DNA from: Alphaproteobacteria bacterium
GTDB taxonomy: Bacteria; Pseudomonadota; Alphaproteobacteria; GCA-2731375
Reading direction: 5' to 3'
Assembly (NCBI GenBank): GCA_028281075.1
Contig: JANQKO010000131.1
Coordinates: forward strand, 1-5,110
DNA: 5,110 nt
The notes under the pieces: model-generated
Seen by the model: the letters and a program-made list of their open reading frames with translations, nothing else
Database searches by the model: none
What the model was told of the DNA's origin: nothing
Position numbers and translations under genes: made by a program
Shown here: positions 1 to 5,110 of the stretch, one piece after another
Position numbering within the stretch: position 1 is the stretch's first letter
How the letters are laid out: each line of letters begins with the position of its first letter

Positions 1-63
1 ATACTGTCGTTGGGTGGCCGGGTGGGGGAGCGGGCCGGTCCAGATCCGGCCGGAGCGTCGCGA
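1..63. other. Noncoding edge segment with GC-rich inverted repeat
   Basis: No convincing gene lies here. The arms GGCCGG (33-38) and CCGGCC (46-51) are perfect inverted repeats around a 7-nt loop. They sit 13 bp beyond the stop codon of the small minus-strand lipoprotein gene. Read on the minus strand, the sequence after the hairpin is C-rich and G-poor with no T-run, so this is not a classical intrinsic terminator. A Rho-dependent or weak termination role is possible but is inference only. Confidence 0.3.
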
Positions 64-267
64 TCAGAAGCACTCGAAGCGGTAGACCTGTTGTCCGACG
101 GTTTCGGCGAGCCGCATCGACCGGCCGTATCGGGCACAGTGTCCGCGTGCGATCCGGGCCGCCGCTTCGATATCCTGGCCCGTGATGGTAATCTCGGTGG
201 CGCTCTTTTCGACGCTGTCCGGGCGAAGGCAACCGGCGCACAGGATGATCAGGGCCAAACCACGCAT
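64..267 (-). CDS. Small putative lipoprotein, function unknown
   Basis: This encodes 67 residues. The short hydrophobic N-terminus (MRGLALIILCAGC) looks like a lipoprotein signal peptide with the lipidated cysteine at position 13. The lipobox is imperfect because Cys rather than Leu sits at -3 (L9-C10-A11-G12-C13). The mature part is about 55 residues, with an HCARYG motif (43-48) and a C-terminal YRFECF (62-67). C44 and C66 could pair as a disulfide. I recognise this HCxxYG...YRFEC arrangement from small uncharacterised lipoproteins of alphaproteobacteria, but know of no assigned function. The ATG is the only sensible start, with a purine stretch (AGAGAG on the minus strand, 275-280) 7 nt before it. 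An AT-rich promoter-like region lies just upstream. The gene appears to be monocistronic, and its link to the neighbouring polysaccharide genes is unclear. It may be anchored in the inner or outer membrane. Confidence 0.7.
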   Translation of the reverse strand: MRGLALIILCAGCLRPDSVEKSATEITITGQDIEAAARIARGHCARYGRSMRLAETVGQQVYRFECF

Positions 268-494
268 GAGGGATCTCTCTCTACAACTATTGCGCTTATT
301 TGAACATATTAATTCCTTTTTAGAGTGTATTCAAGTGAATTTGCTACTTTATCGTGATTTATTTCCCCAAACTTCCCATGCGATGACGGACTGACCTTTC
401 TTCACGGATATCCCGGCTCGCGGTGGCGCCCCGGCATTGACGGACGGGATGACGGTGGAAGCCCGATGCGGCGGGCGGTCTTGGGAGAAACGGG
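268..494. other. Intergenic region between two minus-strand genes
   Basis: This stretch separates the yjbF stop codon from the start of the small lipoprotein gene. The part near the lipoprotein gene (281-370) is strikingly AT-rich, with 27 G or C in 90 bases, and carries the predicted promoter. The part next to yjbF (371-494) is GC-rich. It contains a short perfect hairpin, GCCCG (461-465) with CGGGC (472-476), about 20 bp past the yjbF stop. On the minus strand that hairpin is followed only by TTCC, so it is at best a weak terminator. I see no open frame with gene-like features and no RNA gene. Confidence 0.55.
306..334 (-). promoter_or_regulatory. Predicted sigma70-type promoter for the small lipoprotein gene
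   Basis: Read on the minus strand, TTGAAT (329-334) could serve as the -35 box and TAATAT (306-311) as the -10 box. They are separated by exactly 17 bp, and each matches 4 of 6 consensus positions. The expected transcription start is near 299, giving a leader of about 30 nt before the ATG at 267. The hexamers lie in the most AT-rich part of the window, which supports the call but also raises the chance of accidental matches. Confidence 0.45.
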
Positions 495-1175
495 CTATCC
501 GGCGGGTTTCAGCACGTCGTACGAAATCGGCGGCAGCGACCGCGTGAAGTGCTGGCGGCTGCGCCAGACGAAGCCGTCCTCGGGATCGACCCAGTAGACG
601 TTCTCAAAGTCCCATTGCAGTGTGCGCGCCGTGCTGCGCTCGCGCACGACGATGGTGTCGAAGCTGAGCTCGACGATGTCGATCCTCGCGTCGCCCAGCA
701 CCTCGAAGGTCGAATCGATCGGCACGCCGTAGCTCTGCTTGAAGTCCAGATCGACCAGGCGCGTGTAGCGGGCGCCGTTCTCGACCAGGTGGAGCCGCTT
801 GTCGACGGGATCCTCGCCGACATCGACCGTGCCGAGCAGGTTTTCGTTGAAGCCGACCGTGCGGACGAGGCGGCCGCCACGGATCACCAGGATCGACTTG
901 TCCGACGCGACCCAGTGCTGGTCGCGTCCCTCGATCTTGCCGAGGACGAGAAAGTCCTGCGGCCCACGCCCGACTCTTGCAGTCATCGAGGCATATGGTA
1001 GTTTCGTCACCGCCTCGCGCTTGAGGGGAAGGTCGGGGCCACCAAACGCCGCGGACCGCATGACGCTCGCGAAGTTTGAGATCACGGGACTTTCGATGCA
1101 GCCCGATGCCAGCACGCCAACCCCGCCAAACAGCACGGTCCTGCGCGTCACGGATGTCAGCTTCGTTGTCGGCAT
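495..1175 (-). CDS. yjbF: YjbF/GfcB-family exopolysaccharide lipoprotein
   Basis: This is a 226-residue protein of the YjbF/GfcB lipoprotein family, which accompanies capsule or exopolysaccharide secretion genes (E. coli yjbEFGH, gfcABCD); the molecular role of the family is not settled. The N-terminus has a twin-arginine-like TRRTVLFGG (10-18) followed by a lipobox LASGC, giving lipidated C26. Family-typical segments are LPYASMTARVG (59-69), the GGRLVRTVGFNENLLGT stretch (100-116) and the C-terminal NVYWVDPEDGFVWRSRQ (192-208), ending in LKPAG. The length fits the family. I chose the ATG at 1175. A frame open further upstream would add 76 low-complexity residues antisense to the next gene's signal peptide, so I rejected it. 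A GTG at codon 9 (1151) would give an equally credible short signal peptide (M-TRRTVLFGG), and neither start has a strong ribosome-binding site. The gene is divergent from the SLBB export gene. Confidence 0.88.
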   Translation of the reverse strand: MPTTKLTSVTRRTVLFGGVGVLASGCIESPVISNFASVMRSAAFGGPDLPLKREAVTKLPYASMTARVGRGPQDFLVLGKIEGRDQHWVASDKSILVIRGGRLVRTVGFNENLLGTVDVGEDPVDKRLHLVENGARYTRLVDLDFKQSYGVPIDSTFEVLGDARIDIVELSFDTIVVRERSTARTLQWDFENVYWVDPEDGFVWRSRQHFTRSLPPISYDVLKPAG

Positions 1176-1204
1176 GGGTGCCCGCAATCGCTGGGAGACG
1201 TTAG
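1176..1204. promoter_or_regulatory. 29-bp divergent gap between yjbF and the SLBB export gene
   Basis: The two start codons face away from each other with only 29 bp between them. The gap is too short for two full promoters, so at least one promoter must lie inside the opposite gene's coding sequence, or yjbF starts further in (GTG at 1151, gap then 53 bp). I could not find a convincing -35/-10 pair for either direction. The gap does contain the plus-strand ribosome-binding site. Confidence 0.5.
1193..1198 (+). promoter_or_regulatory. Ribosome-binding site of the SLBB export gene
   Basis: GGGAGA ends 6 nt before the ATG at 1205 and is a good Shine-Dalgarno match at good spacing. Together with the signal peptide that follows directly, it fixes the start of the long export gene. 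Confidence 0.65.
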
Positions 1205-4159
1205 ATGTGGCATAGGCTCGTCGTTTCAGCAAGCAGGCTGCCCGCCCTGGCCGGCGCCACGGCCCTGGCCCTGGCCCTGGGGCTGACGGTTTCGGCCCAG
1301 CCGGCGGCGGCGCAGGACGGCCTGACGTCGCTGGGCACCGTCGGCGCCCTGCTGCGGCAGATGGAAGACTTGCAGGGCAGCGGCACGCTGGACGCCCTGC
1401 CACAGCAGGTACCGTCCCAGCTCGACCGCTCGCGGCAACGCCGCGCCGACGGCGGTCCGCGGATTCAGACGACCGTGGTCGAGGGCGGCATGCGCCCGCA
1501 GGAGCGGATATCGCCCGAGGTGCTGCTGGCGATGCGCAGCTTCTGCCGCGGCGAGCTGGACTCGCAGAGCGCGCGGAACGTCGAGCTGATCGAATCCTTT
1601 TCCCGACTGGAGCGGGATTTCTGCCTGCGCATCGGCGACTATGTCGGCCAGTACGGCTACGACCTGTTCAAGCTGTTGAGCCGGCCGGAAGCCCTGCCGA
1701 CGGGTGCCATCGCGTCCGACTACATACTGGGCATCGGCGACGAGCTGGTGATCACGTTTTACGGCCAGGACAACAACACGTTCATCAGCCGGGTGGACCG
1801 CGAAGGCCGGCTGTTACTGCCGCAATGGGCGCCGATCGCGGCGGCCGGCCGCAGCTTCGGCAGCCTGCGCCGCGAGGTCGAGGCACGCACGGCGACGTCG
1901 CGTCTGAACACTGAAGTGTTCGTCGCGCTGGGCGCGATCCGCAACGTCACGGTCAGCGTCGTCGGCGAAGTGCGCGAGCCCGGCCTGCTGCAGCTCACCG
2001 CGCTTTCCAGCATCGTCGACGCCATTTCACTCGCCGGCGGCATCCGCAAGACCGGCAGCGTGCGCCGCATTCACGTCCAGCGCGGCGACAAGATCTTCTG
2101 GCTCGATGCCTATGACCTGCTGTTTTCCGGCGTCGCCCTGCACGACCTGCGCCTGTTCGACGGCGACCGCATCATCGTGCCGGCGATCGGCGCCACCGTG
2201 GCCGTCAGCGGCGACGTGAAGCGTCCGGCGATCTACGAGCTGCCCGACGGCCGCGACAGCATGACCGTGGGCGAGGCCGTCGACCTGGCCGGCGGCAGCC
2301 TGCGCCCACAGGGCGTCAAGTTCATGCACCTGACCTTCGACGAGAGCGGCAGCGAACGTCTGCTCGAGCATACCGATCCGAACCGCGTCGTGCGCGGCGG
2401 CGATATCGTGCTCGTCACGCGGCGGCAGAACATCCAGCTCGGCGGGGTCGAGATCGACGGCCATGTCCGGGTGCCCGGACGGCGGTCGCTGGCCAGCGCG
2501 CAGACGCTGGCCAGCCTGGTCGGCGATGCGAACACCTTCGAGACGGACCCCTATCTGCTGTTTTCCGTCCTGCAGACGACCGATCCGCAGACCCGCGCGC
2601 GGCGGTTCTTTCCCGTCAACCTGTTCGACGTGATCGACGGCAAGCAGGACTTCCGGCTGCGGGACGGCGACCGGCTGATCGTGCTGTCGGCCGAGGACAT
2701 CCGCTACCTGTCGTCGCAGGACGTCCAGGACATCGTCAGGCAGGGAATCGAATCCGAGCAGATCCGCCGGGACGTCCGCCGGGGCGACACCGAGGGCGAG
2801 TCGCGGTCCGGCGAGGACCAGGCCAGGCCGAACCTGGAGAGCGCCGCCACGGGCGGCGGCCTGTCGACGCTGCAGCGGTTCCTGGCCGGCGCCGACGCGT
2901 CCGCCGAACAGCCGGCCGCCGAGCAGCCGGCGGACGGCCGGGTGGAGGACGGGCGCCGTCAGGCGCTGGATCCCCGCGAGGAGATCTGCCAGGGCCTGAA
3001 GGACCTGGCCGCGATCGTCGCGACGACATCGTCGGGACGTTTCGCCGGCACCGTGCGGACCATCGAGACGGCCGGCGGCCTGGCCGAGGGCAAGCGGCGC
3101 GAATGTCCCGACATCTTCAATCGCTTCGGTGATCTGCTGCCGCTGGCGTTGGAGCACGTGGTCGCGGTCAATGGCGAAGTGCGCCGGCCCGGCGCCTATC
3201 CCGTGGTCGGCGAGGCGCCCGTGGCGTCGATCATCGCGGTTGCCGGTGGTCTGGCGCGCGAGGTCGATCTGACCCGGGTCGAGGTGTCGCGCTACACGCC
3301 GGATTCGATCCGCGGCGCGGCCGACACGACACGCGGCCTGGTCAATCTGGCCAGCCTGGGCGCCGACAATGTCGCCGTCGGACCGGGCGACGTCATTCGC
3401 TTCAATCCGGTCTTCACCGACCGCGACTCCGGACCGGTGCTGCTGGTCGGCGAGTTCGTGCGCACGGGCCTGTACGAGATCCGGCGCGGCGAACGACTGT
3501 CGGAAGTCATCGCGCGCGCCGGCGGCCTGACCGCGCAGGCCTATCCCTATGGCGCGATCTTCACCCGCGAGCGCGTCAAGCGGGAGCAGGAGCTCGGGTT
3601 CCAGCGCGCGGCGCGGGAACTGAACTCGGCCCTGGCGGTGGCGGCCGTGCAGCGCGGCGTCAATCCGACGGCCGTGCTGGCGTTGCAGGACCTGTCGGGG
3701 CGCTTGCAGTCGGTCGAGGCGCTGGGCCGGGTCGTGATCGAGGCCGACCCGACCGTGCTGCAGGTCAAGCCGGAGCTCGATGTGGTGCTGGAACCGGGCG
3801 ACCGGATCTTCGTGCCGAAGCGGCCGAATTTCGTGACCGTGATCGGCGACGTGCTGAACCCCAGCGCCGTGCAGTTCCGCGCCGGCGCCACGGCGGACCG
3901 CTATATCCGCCAGGCCGGCGGCTACCAGTCGTCGGCCGACGAGGACCGGGTCTTCGTCGTCTATCCGAACGGCGAGGCCGAGCCGCTGGCGCTGAGCCCC
4001 TGGAACTTCAACCCCGTGCAGATCCCGCCCGGCAGCACGATCGTGGTGCCGAAGGACCCGGTGCCGCTGGATCTGATCACCATCGTGCGTGAAGGCGCCT
4101 CGCTGGTCAGCCAGCTCGCCGTGACGGCGGCGTCGCTGGCCGTGATCTCGCGCGACTGA
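1205..4159 (+). CDS. Long multi-SLBB polysaccharide export protein (OPX/Wza-like)
   Basis: This 984-residue secreted protein probably forms part of the periplasm-to-outer-membrane conduit for an exopolysaccharide or capsule. An Ala/Leu-rich signal peptide ends in AQPAAA, with likely cleavage after A36. There is no lipobox, unlike Wza. A Poly_export domain (about 170-250) opens with YILGIGDELVITFYGQ. SLBB-like beta-grasp starts of the V-x-G-x-V-x-x-P-G type recur at about 249, 331, 415, 653, 745 and 877. An Arg/Asp/Glu/Ala-rich, probably disordered linker (about 515-595) splits the repeats into two groups of three. A helical stretch (about 786-845) is inserted after the fifth repeat. The last 30 residues (PLDLITIVREGASLVSQL...) could form the membrane-spanning amphipathic helix typical of OPX proteins. 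The only cysteines are C114, C140, C595 and C634. The protein is far longer than Wza (about 380 residues). It is probably co-transcribed with the yjbH-like gene. Confidence 0.9.
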   Translation: MWHRLVVSASRLPALAGATALALALGLTVSAQPAAAQDGLTSLGTVGALLRQMEDLQGSGTLDALPQQVPSQLDRSRQRRADGGPRIQTTVVEGGMRPQERISPEVLLAMRSFCRGELDSQSARNVELIESFSRLERDFCLRIGDYVGQYGYDLFKLLSRPEALPTGAIASDYILGIGDELVITFYGQDNNTFISRVDREGRLLLPQWAPIAAAGRSFGSLRREVEARTATSRLNTEVFVALGAIRNVTVSVVGEVREPGLLQLTALSSIVDAISLAGGIRKTGSVRRIHVQRGDKIFWLDAYDLLFSGVALHDLRLFDGDRIIVPAIGATVAVSGDVKRPAIYELPDGRDSMTVGEAVDLAGGSLRPQGVKFMHLTFDESGSERLLEHTDPNRVVRGGDIVLVTRRQNIQLGGVEIDGHVRVPGRRSLASAQTLASLVGDANTFETDPYLLFSVLQTTDPQTRARRFFPVNLFDVIDGKQDFRLRDGDRLIVLSAEDIRYLSSQDVQDIVRQGIESEQIRRDVRRGDTEGESRSGEDQARPNLESAATGGGLSTLQRFLAGADASAEQPAAEQPADGRVEDGRRQALDPREEICQGLKDLAAIVATTSSGRFAGTVRTIETAGGLAEGKRRECPDIFNRFGDLLPLALEHVVAVNGEVRRPGAYPVVGEAPVASIIAVAGGLAREVDLTRVEVSRYTPDSIRGAADTTRGLVNLASLGADNVAVGPGDVIRFNPVFTDRDSGPVLLVGEFVRTGLYEIRRGERLSEVIARAGGLTAQAYPYGAIFTRERVKREQELGFQRAARELNSALAVAAVQRGVNPTAVLALQDLSGRLQSVEALGRVVIEADPTVLQVKPELDVVLEPGDRIFVPKRPNFVTVIGDVLNPSAVQFRAGATADRYIRQAGGYQSSADEDRVFVVYPNGEAEPLALSPWNFNPVQIPPGSTIVVPKDPVPLDLITIVREGASLVSQLAVTAASLAVISRD
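1261..1278 (+). repeat. Three tandem GGCCCT hexamers in the signal peptide
   Basis: Three exact GGCCCT copies are followed by GG and encode Ala-Leu repeats in the hydrophobic core of the export protein's signal peptide (about residues 19-25). Gain or loss of a unit would stay in frame and only lengthen or shorten the core. With three copies, chance in Ala/Leu-rich GC-rich sequence is a fair explanation. Confidence 0.6.
2903..2932 (+). repeat. Two tandem AEQPA units in the linker of the export protein
   Basis: Two adjacent 15-bp units each encode AEQPA (residues 567-571 and 572-576), with a few synonymous differences between them. They lie in the low-complexity linker between the two SLBB groups, where short duplications are tolerated. 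Confidence 0.6.
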
Positions 4160-4206
4160 TCCGTGCGGTGGGGCGCGCGGGAGCGGCGCGGTCGGCGAAC
4201 CGCCTG
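4160..4206 (+). promoter_or_regulatory. Short intra-operon gap before the yjbH-like gene
   Basis: This 47-bp GC-rich gap has no T-run and no evident promoter, so read-through from the SLBB gene is likely. A 5-bp perfect hairpin, GCGGT (4188-4192) with ACCGC (4199-4203), ends 3 nt before the ATG at 4207. No Shine-Dalgarno sequence is visible at normal spacing; the nearest candidate, GGGAG (4179-4183), is 23 nt away. Translation may depend on coupling to the upstream gene. Confidence 0.4.
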
Positions 4207-5110
4207 ATGCGCGCGCCCGCCCGACATGTCTGGGCCTGCGTCGCCGCCGTCGCCCTGGGCTCGACGTCGCTGACGGCCGTCGCCACGGCGCAGACGGCCG
4301 ACCGCGAGCCCTACTACAAGCCGTCCGCCAACGATTTCGGCGGCGTCGGACTGCTGCAGACGCGGACCGCCCGGTTCCACCAGGACGGAACGCTCGATGT
4401 CGGCGCCTCGTTCATCGATCCCTACCGGCGCTACTACGTCACTTTCCAGGTCCTGCCGTTCCTGGAGGGCACGTTCCGCTACACCGATATCCGCAACCGG
4501 CTGTTCTCGGACATCCCGGAGTTCAGCGGCGATCAGTCGTTCAAGGACCGCGGCGCCGACCTGAAGCTGATGCTGTGGCCGGAATCGAAATACGTGCCGC
4601 AGATCGCGGTCGGCGTGCAGGACGGCCTGGGCACCGGCCAGTTCTCGGGCGAATACATCGTCATGAGCAAGCGCTGGTACGACTTCGATTTCAGCTTCGG
4701 GATGGGCTGGGGGCTGCTCGGCGCCGGCGGCACGATCCGCAATCCGTTGACCTCCGTTTCCGACCGCTTCGAGCGGCGCGGCGGTCGCGGCGGCCAGGGC
4801 GGCGAGCTGATCTTCGACAACTTCTTTTCCGGCGAGACGGTCGGGCTGTTCGGCGGCGTCGAATGGCATACGCCGATCCGCGGCCTGACGCTGAAGCTGG
4901 AATATGACGGCAACGACTATCAGAGCGAGCCGCTGGGTAACGTGTTCGAGCAGCGCACGCGGTTCAATTTCGGCCTGAACTACCGGCCGTTCGAGTGGCT
5001 GGAGATGGCGGCGGCCTACGAGCGTGGCAACGAGTTCATGTTCCGCGCCTCGCTGCGCAGCAACGTCAAGGCGCTGGGCCTGCCGAAGCTGGACGATCCG
5101 CCGCCGCAAC
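4207..5110 (+). CDS. yjbH: YjbH/GfcD-family outer-membrane protein, 3' end beyond window
   Basis: The first 301 residues of a YjbH/GfcD (DUF940) protein are present; the frame is still open at the window edge. E. coli YjbH is about 700 residues, so more than half is probably missing. Family members are predicted outer-membrane beta-barrels linked to exopolysaccharide or capsule export. A signal peptide ends in AVATA, with likely cleavage after A28. Family-typical segments are NDFGGVGLLQTRTARF (42-57), DPYRRYYVTFQVLPFLEGTFRY (71-92), SFKDRGADLKLMLW (111-124) and the GTGQFSGEYIVMSKRWYDFDFS run (142-163). Alternating aromatic strands such as LTLKLEYDGNDY (227-238) and FNFGLNYRPFEWLEMAAAYERG (253-274) suit a barrel. 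The ATG at 4207 places the signal peptide well. An in-frame GTG at 4168 would add 13 residues and cannot be excluded, as neither start has a good ribosome-binding site. It probably shares an operon with the SLBB gene. Confidence 0.88.
   Translation, partial: MRAPARHVWACVAAVALGSTSLTAVATAQTADREPYYKPSANDFGGVGLLQTRTARFHQDGTLDVGASFIDPYRRYYVTFQVLPFLEGTFRYTDIRNRLFSDIPEFSGDQSFKDRGADLKLMLWPESKYVPQIAVGVQDGLGTGQFSGEYIVMSKRWYDFDFSFGMGWGLLGAGGTIRNPLTSVSDRFERRGGRGGQGGELIFDNFFSGETVGLFGGVEWHTPIRGLTLKLEYDGNDYQSEPLGNVFEQRTRFNFGLNYRPFEWLEMAAAYERGNEFMFRASLRSNVKALGLPKLDDPPPQ

Noticed and set aside
300..326. Plus-strand promoter-like pair TTGAAC and TAGAGT in the AT-rich island
   Set aside because: The spacer is only 15 bp, and no plus-strand gene follows within reach, since both neighbours are on the minus strand.
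10..394. Plus-strand open frames near the left edge (10-303 and 182-394)
   Set aside because: The first is antisense to the small lipoprotein gene. The second crosses its promoter region into AT-rich noncoding sequence. Neither has a ribosome-binding site or recognisable motifs.
461..476. Possible intrinsic terminator after yjbF
   Set aside because: The stem is only 5 bp and is followed on the minus strand by TTCC rather than a T-run, so it is noted under the intergenic region but not called as a terminator.
549..1215. Plus-strand open frames (549-1001 and 799-1215) opposite yjbF
   Set aside because: They lie antisense to a well-recognised family protein and show no motif or signal peptide. 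Long open frames opposite real genes are common at this GC content.
1176..1403. Upstream extension of the yjbF frame by 76 residues
   Set aside because: The added residues are Pro/Arg/Ala-rich low-complexity sequence lying antisense to the signal peptide of the export protein. A proper lipoprotein signal begins at the ATG at 1175.
2027..3157. Long minus-strand open frame of 376 residues inside the export gene
   Set aside because: The translation is Ala/Val/Asp/Gln/Arg-rich with no domain logic, typical of the antisense strand of a GC-rich gene. The plus strand carries clear Poly_export and SLBB motifs throughout.
4575..4907. Plus-strand 110-residue Arg-rich open frame inside the yjbH-like gene
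   Set aside because: It is an out-of-frame shadow of the YjbH coding sequence, Arg-rich as expected for a shifted frame, with no start context of its own.
3961..5109. Minus-strand open frame of 382 residues over the end of the export gene and the yjbH-like gene
   Set aside because: It covers two real plus-strand genes and the gap between them. Its translation is compositionally biased with no recognisable motif, while the plus-strand frame from 4207 matches the YjbH family in several segments.

Overview
The window is a GC-rich bacterial stretch. Its coding style, Tat-like and Ala-rich signal peptides and small HCxxYG lipoprotein suggest an alphaproteobacterium, perhaps of the Rhodospirillales type; this is inference from style, not from a marker gene. 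It holds part of an envelope polysaccharide-export locus related to the yjbEFGH / gfcABCD (group 4 capsule) systems. I see no RNA gene, insertion sequence, CRISPR array or phage gene.

Layout. Positions 1-63 hold no gene, only a GC-rich inverted repeat downstream of the first gene. On the minus strand, 64-267 encodes a 67-residue putative lipoprotein. It is preceded (in its own direction) by an AT-rich island, about 30% GC over 281-370, with a plausible sigma70-type promoter. The rest of the gap to 494 is noncoding. A YjbF/GfcB-type lipoprotein follows on the minus strand (495-1175). Only 29 bp away and divergent, a plus-strand gene (1205-4159) encodes a 984-residue secreted polysaccharide-export (OPX/Wza-like) protein with about six SLBB-like repeats. 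After a 47-bp gap, a plus-strand YjbH/GfcD-type outer-membrane protein gene starts at 4207 and runs off the window end.

How they fit together. The three larger products all carry export signals and belong to families that occur together in exopolysaccharide or capsule secretion loci: a lipoprotein (YjbF), a periplasmic/outer-membrane SLBB export protein and a predicted beta-barrel protein (YjbH). In E. coli the gene between yjbF and yjbH is yjbG (GfcC), a small SLBB-like protein. Here that position is taken by a very long multi-SLBB protein, and yjbF is flipped to a divergent orientation. The most interesting hypothesis is that this protein combines an OPX translocon component with the GfcC role. 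No glycosyltransferase, polymerase, flippase or tyrosine kinase lies in the window, so the polymer itself cannot be inferred.
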